In this document: positions 1-6,740 of the stretch, piece by piece | How positions within the stretch are numbered: position 1 is the stretch's first letter | Layout: each line of letters begins with the position of its first letter | Assembly: GCA_020056155.1 (NCBI GenBank) | Contig: JAGVII010000437.1 | Coordinates: forward strand, 1 to 9,923 | Direction: 5' to 3' | Length of the DNA: 9,923 bases | DNA from: Afipia sp. | Lineage (GTDB): Bacteria > Pseudomonadota > Alphaproteobacteria > Rhizobiales > Xanthobacteraceae | The notes under the pieces: generated by a model | Seen by the model: the letters and a program-made list of their open reading frames with translations, nothing else | Told to the model about the DNA's origin: nothing | Database searches by the model: none | Translations under genes and position numbers: made by a program

Positions 1-729
1 GCACTGGTGCTGGGTCTGCCTGCCGCGTCGCATGCGCAATCGTTCAACGACGCCCAACGCAGCGAGATTCAGAAAATCATCAAGGACTATCTCGTGGCAA
101 ATCCAGAACTGCTTGAGGAAATGTCCGCCGAGTTGCAGAAGCGGCAGGCTGTGGCAGAAGCGGAAAAGCATCGCGCCGCCGTCGAGAAAAATGCGGAAGT
201 CATTTTCAAGTCGCCGCGTGGCGTCGTTGTCGGCAATCGCGATGGCGACGTGAATTTCGTCGAATTTTTCGACTACAATTGCGGCTACTGCAAACACGCC
301 ATGGCCGACATGCTAGCTCTGATGAAGTCGGACCCGAAGCTGCGCGTCGTGCTGAAAGAATTCCCGGTGCTGGGACCAAGTTCAGTCGAAGCCGCCCAGG
401 TCGGGATCGCCGTCCGCATGCAGGATCCGACCGGCAAGAAATATCTCGATTTCCATCAGAAGTTGCTGAACGGACGCGGACAGGCTGACAAGGCCCGCGC
501 CATGGCGGCGGCCAAGGACGCCGGCGCCGACATGGCCAAGCTCGAAAAGGACATGGCCAGCCCCGAAATCAGCGCGACCCTCAATGAGAACTTCAAGCTC
601 GCACAAGAGATGGGTCTCAACGGGACACCGAGCTATGTGATCGGAAAAGACGTCGTGGTCGGCGCAGTCGGCGCGGCAGGCCTGGCCAAGAAAATCTCCG
701 AGGCGCGTTGCGGCAAAGCGACCTGCTAG
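1..729 (+). CDS. DsbA/Com1-like secreted thiol-disulfide oxidoreductase (5' partial)
   Basis: The reading frame is open from base 1, and the first codons (ALVLGLPAASHAQ) look like the end of a signal peptide cleaved after SHA, so the true start lies upstream; a GTG at 7 would cut the signal peptide and is unlikely to be the start. Residue numbers below count from that GTG. The mature part opens with a helical segment (about residues 12-45) resembling the N-terminal region of ScsC-type proteins. The thioredoxin-fold domain has a CGYC redox motif at residues 92-95, preceded by FFDYN as is usual in this family, and a cis-proline loop NGTPS near residue 200. Members oxidise or isomerise disulfides in periplasmic proteins. 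Two further cysteines (235 and 240) lie at the extreme C-terminus in a CX4C arrangement. Family assignment is firm; whether it acts as oxidase, isomerase or copper-tolerance protein cannot be told from sequence. The gene ends with TAG at 727-729 and no gene follows closely. Confidence 0.9.
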   Translation, partial: ALVLGLPAASHAQSFNDAQRSEIQKIIKDYLVANPELLEEMSAELQKRQAVAEAEKHRAAVEKNAEVIFKSPRGVVVGNRDGDVNFVEFFDYNCGYCKHAMADMLALMKSDPKLRVVLKEFPVLGPSSVEAAQVGIAVRMQDPTGKKYLDFHQKLLNGRGQADKARAMAAAKDAGADMAKLEKDMASPEISATLNENFKLAQEMGLNGTPSYVIGKDVVVGAVGAAGLAKKISEARCGKATC

Positions 730-770
730 GCAGCAACCGACCCCGGGGCCTGGGGTACCCAAAGACACCG

Positions 771-805
771 GGAATATCGTTAATATTGGTTAACCAACGA
801 TTTCC
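771..805. repeat. Bulged hairpin downstream of the dsbA-like gene
   Basis: Bases 771-781 pair with 796-805, giving ten base pairs with one bulged T at 775. The 14-base loop includes most of a perfect 12-bp palindrome, TTGGTTAACCAA (786-797). It lies 41 bp after the dsbA stop and could end that transcript, but there is no T run after the stem, so it is not a classic intrinsic terminator. The loop region also reads TTAA-N6-TTAA, one base short of the CtrA consensus spacing (N7), so a protein-binding role is another possibility. Function is inferred and weak. Confidence 0.4.
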
Positions 806-944
806 GGGCGTTCCAACAAGCTTTTCGGGTGATTTCTGAACCATTTGGCAGGGGACGGCGAAACCGATCAGGCTTCCCTCCCGGCCTCAGGTTGCCTATA
901 AACCGCCCGAAGCCGCGCGCGCCGCATCATTTCGCCGACATTCG

Positions 945-1021
945 CTAGTGATCCGGTTCTGACATTCGTATCATACCTTCGCGGTCGCTCTTACGAATGT
1001 CAGAACCAAAAGGATCACTAG
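945..1021 (+). repeat. Long palindromic repeat, copy 1 (26-bp stem)
   Basis: CTAGTGATCC (945-954) pairs with GGATCACTAG (1012-1021), and the 16 bases 955-970 pair perfectly with 992-1007. The only break is a four-base AAAA bulge (1008-1011) on the right arm; the loop is 21 bases (971-991). The size, bulge position and arm sequence are shared with the neighbouring palindrome at 1033-1107 in flipped orientation, so both appear to belong to one repeat family. Such elements are usually non-coding, mobilised or REP-like. There is no transposase here. An 8-bp direct copy of GACATTCG sits just outside the left end (937-944) and again inside the arm (961-968). Confidence 0.85.
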
Positions 1022-1032
1022 AACCATAGTTT

Positions 1033-1107
1033 CCAGTGTCCTTTCGTATCCGACGTTCGCTCGGAAGGCGCTGCGGAGTAAAGCGAACGTCGGATACGGG
1101 ACACTGG
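1033..1107 (-). repeat. Long palindromic repeat, copy 2, inverted relative to copy 1
   Basis: CCAGTGTCC (1033-1041) pairs with GGACACTGG without its reverse, that is with 1099-1107, and the 17 bases 1045-1061 pair perfectly with 1082-1098. A three-base TTT bulge (1042-1044) lies on the left arm, and the loop is 20 bases (1062-1081). Read on the minus strand, the bulge becomes AAA on the right arm and the element aligns with copy 1 at 17 of 26 arm positions, with all 26 pairs kept in both copies. It ends 13 bp before the aroQ ATG, so in an aroQ transcript it would form a strong hairpin close to the ribosome-binding region. Whether it regulates aroQ is unknown. Confidence 0.85.
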
Positions 1108-1120
1108 GTTTGGTTTTCGG

Positions 1121-1576
1121 ATGTCAAAGACGATCTACGTGCTCAACGGGCCGAACCTCAATCTGCTCGGCACCCGCGAGCCGGAGACCTATGGCCATCA
1201 CACGCTGGCCGACGTGGAAAAGCTCTGCCACGACAGCGCCGCCCTTTACGGCCTCTCGGCGGATTGCCGTCAGTCAAACCGCGAAGGCGAACTGATCGAT
1301 TTCGTTCACGAGGCTGGAGCAAAAAAGGCTATCGGCATCATTATCAATGCAGGCGGATATTCCCACACTTCTATCGCGCTTCACGACGCCCTGGTCGCGG
1401 TCAAGCTCCCCACGATCGAAGTTCATGTGTCCAACATCTACGCGCGCGAACCCTTTCGTCACCACTCCTTCATCGCATCTGCAGCCGTGGCAACATTGTG
1501 CGGCTTCGGAATCGACGGCTACCGCCTCGCTATCAGCGGCCTCGCCGCCAGGATCGGCGCGAAGGCGAAAGCCTGA
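1121..1576 (+). CDS. aroQ: Type II 3-dehydroquinate dehydratase
   Basis: This cytoplasmic enzyme dehydrates 3-dehydroquinate to 3-dehydroshikimate, the third step of the shikimate pathway to aromatic amino acids. The 151-residue length is typical of the type II (dodecameric) class. The N-terminus [18 protein letters not shown] carries the expected catalytic Arg19 and Tyr24; the SNREGELID and [17 protein letters not shown] blocks bind substrate; and [14 protein letters not shown] supplies Glu100, His102 and Arg113. The ATG at 1121 places these residues at their usual numbers and begins directly at the first beta strand, so the start is well supported, although no clear Shine-Dalgarno sequence precedes it. 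A 26-bp-stem palindrome ends 13 bp upstream. accB begins 37 bp downstream on the same strand, so aroQ, accB and accC are probably cotranscribed, an arrangement I recall in other alphaproteobacteria. Confidence 0.97.
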   Translation: MSKTIYVLNGPNLNLLGTREPETYGHHTLADVEKLCHDSAALYGLSADCRQSNREGELIDFVHEAGAKKAIGIIINAGGYSHTSIALHDALVAVKLPTIEVHVSNIYAREPFRHHSFIASAAVATLCGFGIDGYRLAISGLAARIGAKAKA

Positions 1577-1613
1577 TCGCCTGTTTATCAGTTAAGAAAG
1601 CTCCGGATTTCAC

Positions 1614-2102
1614 ATGGCCTCCTCGCCGAAAGAACCATCTGCTCCAAAAGAAAAGCCAGCCGACGAGCGCGAACTCATTCGCGAACTGGCGATGCTGCTC
1701 GATGAAACCAATCTCACGGAAATCGAGATCGAGCGCGCCGGATTGCGCCTGCGGGTTGCACGCAACATCAGCATCGCCGCGGCCGCGCCTGTCTCCTATC
1801 AGCCTGCGCCCGTCTCCGCGGCTCCGGTACCTGTTGCCGCAGCGACATCTGCCGACATCTCGAAGCATCCCGGCGCGGTGCCTTCGCCGATGGTTGGTAC
1901 CGCTTACCTCGCGTCCGAGCCCGGCGCAAAGCCATTCATCGATGTCGGCAGCAAGGTGAAGGTTGGCGACACGCTCATCATCATCGAAGCGATGAAGACG
2001 ATGAACCAGATTCCATCGACGCGCGCCGGCACGGTCACGCAAATCCTCGTCGAAGACGGCCAGCCCGTCGAATTCGGCGAACCGCTCGTCATCATTGAAT
2101 AA
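1614..2102 (+). CDS. accB: Biotin carboxyl carrier protein of acetyl-CoA carboxylase
   Basis: This is the biotin-bearing subunit of acetyl-CoA carboxylase. It carries carboxybiotin from the biotin carboxylase to the carboxyltransferase in the first committed step of fatty acid synthesis. The 162 residues fall into a charged N-terminal helical part (to about residue 50), a flexible Ala/Pro-rich linker (about 54-90) and a C-terminal biotinyl domain. The biotinylation motif EAMKTMN places the modified lysine at residue 128, about 35 residues from the C-terminus as usual. The SEPGAKPF stretch (101-108) matches the thumb loop typical of bacterial BCCPs, which separates it from biotinyl domains of pyruvate or propionyl-CoA carboxylases. 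The start follows aroQ by 37 bp, and accC follows 27 bp after the stop. Confidence 0.97.
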   Translation: MASSPKEPSAPKEKPADERELIRELAMLLDETNLTEIEIERAGLRLRVARNISIAAAAPVSYQPAPVSAAPVPVAAATSADISKHPGAVPSPMVGTAYLASEPGAKPFIDVGSKVKVGDTLIIIEAMKTMNQIPSTRAGTVTQILVEDGQPVEFGEPLVIIE

Positions 2103-2129
2103 CCATCGTTCTCACTGTCAGGCGCTGCG

Positions 2130-3485
2130 ATGTTCGACAAGATCCTGATTGCCAATCGCGGCGAGATTGCATTGCGAGTGCTGCGCGCGTGCAAGGAGCT
2201 CGGCATCGCGACCGTCGCCGTGCATTCGACCGCGGATGCGAACGCCATGCATGTCCGGCTTGCCGACGAAAGCGTCTGCATCGGACCGCCGCCCGCAAAG
2301 GACAGCTATCTGAATGTGCCGGCGCTGCTCGCAGCATGCGAGATCACCGGCGCGGACGCGGTGCATCCCGGCTATGGATTCCTGTCGGAGAACGCCCGTT
2401 TCGCTGAAATCCTGGCCGACCACAATCTGCATTTTATTGGCCCGAAGGCCGAGCACATCCGTCTGATGGGCGACAAGATCGAAGCCAAAAAGACGGCAAA
2501 GCGCCTCGGCATTCCGGTCGTACCCGGTTCGGACGGTGGCGTCGGCCCCGGCGATGACGCCATGGCGATCGCCAAGAAGATCGGCTTTCCCGTTCTGGTG
2601 AAGGCTGCTGCCGGCGGCGGCGGACGCGGCATGAAGGTCGCGCAAACCGAAGCCGACCTGATGCTTGCGCTCTCGACCGCCAGCAACGAAGCGAAGGCCG
2701 CGTTCGGTGACGGATCGGTCTATCTGGAAAAGTATCTCGGCAAACCTCGCCACATCGAAATCCAGATTCTCGGCGACGGGCGCGGCGGTGCGATCCATCT
2801 GGGCGAACGCGACTGTTCGCTACAGCGGCGTCACCAGAAGGTCTGGGAGGAAGGCCCCTCGCCGATCCTGAACGCAGCCGCGCGGGCGAAGATCGGCGAA
2901 ACCTGCGCCAAGGCCATGCGCGAGATGCAGTATCTCGGCGTCGGCACCATCGAATTCCTCTACGAAGACGGCGAGTTCTATTTCATCGAAATGAACACCC
3001 GCATCCAGGTCGAACATCCGGTGACCGAGATGATCACCGGCATCGACCTTGTGATCGAACAGATCCGTGTTGCCGCGGGCGGCGACCTACCCTGTACGCA
3101 GGAGGAGATCGTCATCAACGGCCATGCGATCGAGTGCCGCGTGAACGCCGAGAATCCGGTCTCCTTCCGGCCCTCCCCGGGCAAGATCATGCAGTACCAT
3201 CCGCCTGGCGGACTGGGTGTCCGGATCGATTCAGCGGTGTATCAGGGTTATGTCATTCCGCCCTATTACGACTCCCTCGTGGGCAAGCTCATCGTCCATG
3301 GCAAGACCCGTGGCGAGTGCCTGATGCGGCTGCGGCGCGCCTTGGACGAGATGGTGGTGGACGGCGTTGAAACCACCCTGCCGCTGTTCCGCGGGCTGGT
3401 GCGCGAGCCTAGCATCATCGACGGCGACTACCATATTCACTGGCTCGAGCATTACCTCGCGGCTGGCGACACCAAGTCGTCCTAG
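2130..3485 (+). CDS. accC: Biotin carboxylase subunit of acetyl-CoA carboxylase
   Basis: It carboxylates the biotin on AccB using ATP and bicarbonate. The 451-residue length fits stand-alone AccC (about 450). The N-terminal domain starts with FDKILIANRGEIALR and includes HPGYGFLSEN (79-88). The ATP-grasp domain has Lys116, Lys158, the glycine-rich loop GGGGRGMK (162-169), His208, Lys237 in RRHQKVWEEGPSP, and metal ligands Glu275 and Glu287. The EMNTRIQVEHPVTE block gives Arg291 and Glu295, and Arg337 sits in the C-terminal domain. These match the known catalytic set of the E. coli enzyme, offset by one residue in places. The ATG at 2130 begins at the conserved N-terminus, with a weak AGGCG upstream. 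It is the last gene of the presumed aroQ-accB-accC operon. The carboxyltransferase genes are not in the window. Confidence 0.98.
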   Translation: MFDKILIANRGEIALRVLRACKELGIATVAVHSTADANAMHVRLADESVCIGPPPAKDSYLNVPALLAACEITGADAVHPGYGFLSENARFAEILADHNLHFIGPKAEHIRLMGDKIEAKKTAKRLGIPVVPGSDGGVGPGDDAMAIAKKIGFPVLVKAAAGGGGRGMKVAQTEADLMLALSTASNEAKAAFGDGSVYLEKYLGKPRHIEIQILGDGRGGAIHLGERDCSLQRRHQKVWEEGPSPILNAAARAKIGETCAKAMREMQYLGVGTIEFLYEDGEFYFIEMNTRIQVEHPVTEMITGIDLVIEQIRVAAGGDLPCTQEEIVINGHAIECRVNAENPVSFRPSPGKIMQYHPPGGLGVRIDSAVYQGYVIPPYYDSLVGKLIVHGKTRGECLMRLRRALDEMVVDGVETTLPLFRGLVREPSIIDGDYHIHWLEHYLAAGDTKSS

Positions 3486-3513
3486 GTTTCCCCGCTGCGA
3501 AGCTGAGATTTCG

Positions 3514-3531
3514 AGTTCCAGCAATGGAACT
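3514..3531. terminator. Short hairpin after accC
   Basis: AGTTCC (3514-3519) pairs with GGAACT (3526-3531) around a six-base loop, 28 bp after the accC stop. The stem is short and only a loose AT-rich stretch follows, with no T run, so termination activity is doubtful. The right arm also forms the GGAAC box of the possible sigma-EcfG promoter described separately, which may be the more relevant reading. Confidence 0.25.
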
Positions 3532-3550
3532 AAATTCCTATTTGCGCGTC
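3526..3550 (+). promoter_or_regulatory. Possible sigma-EcfG promoter before the sensor kinase operon (one mismatch)
   Basis: GGAAC (3526-3530) is followed after 16 bases by CGTC (3547-3550). The alphaproteobacterial general-stress sigma factor EcfG recognises GGAAC-N16/17-CGTT, so only the last base differs. It lies 90 bp before the GTG start of the kinase in the 154-bp gap after accC, a sensible place for the promoter of the next operon. A single motif with one mismatch in a G+C-rich genome can arise by chance, so the call is tentative. Confidence 0.3.
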
Positions 3551-3639
3551 ATCCTCGACCTCAGCTATGAACTTGGGTTTAGGGGTAGCAACTTGAATTT
3601 TCAGATATTTCGCTCTCTCGGTAACTGCGAAGGGTCCGC

Positions 3640-5178
3640 GTGACACAGGACGCGGCCCGTAGGCGTACGCTCTGGCAAATTGCCCTGTTGTCCGCGGGCT
3701 TTTTGGTGCTCGTCGCGATCAGCGTTGTTTCAATCGTGCTGGTCAACAAGGCGCGAGATGACAGCCGCTGGGTGGTTCATACCGTCGAGGTCGAAAATCA
3801 GATATCGACCGTTCTGCTTGATATCCGCCGAGCGGAAAGCGCTGCCCGCGGCTACCTGCTGACCTCGCAATCCAAATTTCTGGAAGAGCATGAATCTGCA
3901 GCCCAACGCATCCTGCCCAGCATAGACAGGCTCGCCAGTCAGACTGCCGACAGTCCCGTTCAGATCGAGAACAGCAAACAACTGCGCGTGGCAGCGAAGT
4001 CCCGGCTGGACGAATTTGCGGCGGCCATCGCCTTCGTAAAGCGAAACGATATCTCCGGCGGCATCGATATGTTGCGCGACGGCAGCGGCGCTGCTGTTCA
4101 GCGCATCGGAGAAATTGCGTCCGCAATGCGCACGGAGGAAAATCGTCTTTTCCTGATGCGAACGCGTGCGGCCGATCGCAGCCAGACGCTCGCAGCAGTC
4201 GTTACCACCGCCGGTTCAGGACTCGTACTCATCCTGGCCGGAACTTCGATCTTCCTGGTGCGAAGATCGACGCGGGCTCGCGACGAAGCCGAAAAGCAAC
4301 TGCGCGATAACAATCTCAACCTCGAAGCAACCGTCGAGACGCGAACTGCGGACCTCCGCGAAGCGAACGAGGAGATACAGCGCTTCGCTTACATCGTAAG
4401 CCATGACCTGCGATCGCCGCTTGTGAATATCATGGGCTTCACGAGCGAGCTGGAAGAGCTTCGTACCGACATCTTCACCAGGATCGCAAAATATAGCCGC
4501 GCCGCCGAAACAACCCCGTCCGCTCCGACGCCGATCGGAGATTCCGATCCCACCGAGGCGCCGGAGCTTCAGCCTGAAGACAAGCAACTTTCCCAGGACT
4601 TTTCGGAAGCGCTCGGCTTCATCAAGTCATCGATCGGCAAAATGGACCGCCTCATCTCGGCCATTCTCAATCTGACCCGCGAAGGCCGACGCGATTTTCA
4701 CCCTGTGGAGGTCGATGCACGCGAGTTGATTGAAACAATCATTTCCTCAGTGGCGCATCAAGCCTCTGAAGCCAATGCGCAAATCCGCGTCGAACCGCTG
4801 CCGAATATCGTCAGCGATCGGCTTGCATTGGAACAAATCTTCTCCAACTTGATTGATAATGCTCTCAAATACCTCAAGCCGGGCGTACCGGGCGATATCC
4901 TGATCAAGGGCCGCCCGAAGCTTGGCTTTGTGATCTTCGAGGTCATCGATAACGGCCGTGGTATTGATCCAAAAGACCACACGCGGATTTTCGACCTGTT
5001 TCGCCGGGCTGGACTTCAGGACCGTCAAGGCCAGGGTATCGGCCTTGCTCATGTCCGCGCACTGGTGCGTCGAATGGGCGGCACCATCAGCGTCTCGTCA
5101 GAACTGCATTCGGGCAGCACATTCACCGTAACCCTGCCCGCACGATGGAATTACGGAACTCAGGGAAAAGAAGCATGA
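3640..5178 (+). CDS. CHASE3-type membrane sensor histidine kinase
   Basis: A 512-residue inner-membrane sensor kinase. Transmembrane helix 1 covers about residues 11-36 and helix 2 about 184-207. Between them is an all-helical periplasmic sensor whose DIRRAESAARGYLLT block marks it as CHASE3; its ligand is unknown. A coiled coil (about 210-245) leads to the dimerisation domain with the H-box IVSHDLRSPL, giving His255 as the phosphorylated residue. The ATPase domain shows the N box NLIDN (403-407), G1 DNGRGI (437-442), FDLF, and G2 GQGIGLA. There is no PAS, GAF or HAMP domain. Odd point: the two helices of the dimerisation domain are split by a Pro/Thr/acidic stretch (about 288-318) absent from typical HisKA domains. 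The GTG start is preceded by AAGGG (3630-3634) at good spacing; no in-frame ATG lies upstream of the first helix. Its stop overlaps the next start (ATGA), so translation is probably coupled and the next gene is its likely phospho-acceptor. Confidence 0.93.
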   Translation: MTQDAARRRTLWQIALLSAGFLVLVAISVVSIVLVNKARDDSRWVVHTVEVENQISTVLLDIRRAESAARGYLLTSQSKFLEEHESAAQRILPSIDRLASQTADSPVQIENSKQLRVAAKSRLDEFAAAIAFVKRNDISGGIDMLRDGSGAAVQRIGEIASAMRTEENRLFLMRTRAADRSQTLAAVVTTAGSGLVLILAGTSIFLVRRSTRARDEAEKQLRDNNLNLEATVETRTADLREANEEIQRFAYIVSHDLRSPLVNIMGFTSELEELRTDIFTRIAKYSRAAETTPSAPTPIGDSDPTEAPELQPEDKQLSQDFSEALGFIKSSIGKMDRLISAILNLTREGRRDFHPVEVDARELIETIISSVAHQASEANAQIRVEPLPNIVSDRLALEQIFSNLIDNALKYLKPGVPGDILIKGRPKLGFVIFEVIDNGRGIDPKDHTRIFDLFRRAGLQDRQGQGIGLAHVRALVRRMGGTISVSSELHSGSTFTVTLPARWNYGTQGKEA

Positions 5179-5615
5179 GTCTGCCAGTCAAAATCATCAT
5201 GATCGAGGATGACGAAGGTCATGCCCGTCTGATCGAACGCAACATTCGACGCTCGGGCGTCAACAACGAAATCCTGCCGTTCGCCAACGGCACAGATGCG
5301 GTGAAGTATCTGTTCGGCCGCGACGGTTCAGGCGTCGATCATAAGGATCAGGCGCTGCTGATCCTGCTCGATTTGAATCTGCCGGATATGACCGGGATTG
5401 ATATCCTGAAACGCATCAAGGAAAACAGTCATATCAAATGCGCGCCGGTCGTGGTGCTGACAACGACGGACGACGAGCAGGAAATCAAGCGCTGCTACGA
5501 ACTGGGCTGTAACGTCTACATCACCAAGCCGGTGAATTATGAGAGTTTCGCCAACGCCATCCGGCAGTTGGGCCTGTTCTTTTCAGTCATCAAGGTTCCA
5601 CCCGTCAAAACATGA
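5175..5615 (+). CDS. Single-domain response regulator, Rcp1-like
   Basis: A 146-residue receiver domain with no DNA-binding or enzyme output. The acidic pocket is EDD (11-13), the phospho-acceptor is Asp66 in LLDLNLPDM, the switch threonine lies in VLTTTDD (96-98), and the invariant lysine is Lys118 in ITKPVNYESF. The loop after the first helices (KYLFGRDG) and the NLPDM.GIDILKRIK block resemble Rcp1-type regulators that partner phytochrome-like kinases. The ATG at 5175 overlaps the kinase stop by four bases and is preceded by AGGGA; an in-frame ATG 30 bp upstream lies inside the kinase gene and would add ten residues lacking receiver character, so the shorter start is preferred. The stop again overlaps the next gene (ATGA, 5612-5615). 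It probably shuttles phosphate between kinases rather than controlling transcription itself. It lacks the FATGUY motif of alphaproteobacterial stress-pathway single-domain regulators. Confidence 0.93.
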   Translation: MSLPVKIIMIEDDEGHARLIERNIRRSGVNNEILPFANGTDAVKYLFGRDGSGVDHKDQALLILLDLNLPDMTGIDILKRIKENSHIKCAPVVVLTTTDDEQEIKRCYELGCNVYITKPVNYESFANAIRQLGLFFSVIKVPPVKT

Positions 5616-6703
5616 AACCCGAAACATCCCTCCTCCTGTACATTGACGACGACGCCGATCTTGCGCGGCTGGTTGAGCGCGGGCTGAAGCGGCAGGGCTT
5701 TGCCGTCGAACACGCCCCCGATGGCGCGAGCGGTCTTGCACGCATCAGGCAGGGAGGAATCGATGTGGTCGCACTCGATCAGCACATGCCTGGCCTCGAC
5801 GGGCTTGAGACACTCGCCGAAATCCAGAGAATTCCCGATGCTCCGCCGGTCATCTTTGTAACAGCATCACAGGATAGCAAGATTGCCGTCACCGCCCTGA
5901 AGGCGGGTTCTGCCGACTATCTGGTGAAGGACACGCAGGGAGAATTTCTCGCTTTGCTCGATGTCGCCGCCAGGGGCGCTATCGAGCAGGCGCTGGTGCG
6001 CAAGGCACGCGACGATGCCGAAGCGGAAGTTCATGCCTCGCGTGATCGCTACGCCGCGCTCGCAGCGGAACGGGAAGTCCTGCTGCGCGAGGTGAACCAC
6101 CGCGTCGGAAACAGCTTGCAGATCATTGCGTCGCTGCTCCATCTTCAGGCGAATTCAAGCACTGACGAAGACGTGAAGGCCGCGCTGACAAATGCAATGG
6201 GCCGCGTCGCTGCCGTCGCGCAGGTGCATCGCCGCCTTTACACCTCGCAGGACCTGAAGACGGTGATGCTCAATCAGTATCTCGAGGCATTGCTCGAAGA
6301 TCTGCGCCGCTCTGCAGAAGGCAACCGGATGTCGCGTCTGACGCTGAAGGCGGAACCAGTCGAGATCGATCCGGACCGGGCAGTGGCGATCGGCATCATC
6401 GTCAATGAATTGGTGATGAATGCGGTCAAATACGCTTATCCGGATGGAGCCGGCCCTATTCACGTTGAACTTCGATCATGCGACGGCGGGTTGGAGTTGT
6501 CGATTTCCGACGACGGCGTCGGCTTGCAAGTGAAGCAGAATCCCCAATCCACCGGCATGGGCCAGCGCATCGTCAGCGCCATGGCGATCAAGCTTGAAAC
6601 CAAGGCCGAACGCGACGCATCCCACCCGGGGACGCGGATCGTCTTGCACCTGAAGCACACGCCCCAACCTACTGTTCGGCAGCCCGCCCCCGGCATGGTT
6701 TGA
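5612..6703 (+). CDS. Receiver-HisKA_2 histidine kinase (soluble)
   Basis: A 363-residue cytoplasmic protein with a receiver domain at the N-terminus (about 5-120) and a kinase core behind it. The receiver has its acidic pocket at 12-14, phospho-acceptor Asp56 in ALDQHMP, Thr84 and Lys106; the usual Lys-Pro is Lys-Asp here. A coiled coil (about 128-158) leads to a HisKA_2 block, [20 protein letters not shown], with His163 as the likely phospho-site. The ATPase domain has [13 protein letters not shown] (265-277), SDDGVGL (299-305) and a short GMG lid, with no classical F box, as usual for HisKA_2/HWE kinases. There is no membrane segment or sensor domain, so its input is probably phosphorylation of Asp56, perhaps by the CHASE3 kinase two genes upstream. 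HisKA_2/HWE kinases often act in the general stress response; a link here is inferred. ATGA overlap with the previous gene indicates coupled translation. An annotator may call it simply a response regulator. Confidence 0.92.
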   Translation: MKPETSLLLYIDDDADLARLVERGLKRQGFAVEHAPDGASGLARIRQGGIDVVALDQHMPGLDGLETLAEIQRIPDAPPVIFVTASQDSKIAVTALKAGSADYLVKDTQGEFLALLDVAARGAIEQALVRKARDDAEAEVHASRDRYAALAAEREVLLREVNHRVGNSLQIIASLLHLQANSSTDEDVKAALTNAMGRVAAVAQVHRRLYTSQDLKTVMLNQYLEALLEDLRRSAEGNRMSRLTLKAEPVEIDPDRAVAIGIIVNELVMNAVKYAYPDGAGPIHVELRSCDGGLELSISDDGVGLQVKQNPQSTGMGQRIVSAMAIKLETKAERDASHPGTRIVLHLKHTPQPTVRQPAPGMV

Positions 6704-6740
6704 CGGTCGCGGAAGCGGATACATTTTGCTATGGTTGCGC

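Larger units (their letters stand above)
730..1120. other. Intergenic region between dsbA-like gene and aroQ
   Basis: This 391-bp gap has no credible gene. It holds, in order, a bulged hairpin (771-805), a G+C-rich stretch without a clear promoter (the only AT-rich box is CCTATAAA at 895-902, with no good -35 partner), and two long palindromes (945-1021 and 1033-1107) that take up almost all of the sequence before the aroQ start codon. Short ORFs crossing the palindromes follow from the inverted repeats and lack any protein-family signal. Confidence 0.7.

Noticed and set aside
741..757. ACCCC / GGGGT inverted repeat after the dsbA stop as an intrinsic terminator
   Set aside because: The stem is only five pairs in a locally C/G-rich run and no T run follows.
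945..1127. Short minus-strand ORF of 60 codons across the palindromes, and a 307-codon plus-strand ORF starting at 1036
   Set aside because: Both read through the inverted repeats, and the long one overlaps aroQ and accB in another frame with an Arg/Ser/Pro-rich, family-free translation; they are shadows.
5175..5615. Single-domain regulator as a FATGUY-type member of the general stress pathway
   Set aside because: The residues after the invariant lysine (KPVNYESF) do not carry the FATGUY motif; the sequence fits Rcp1-like regulators better.
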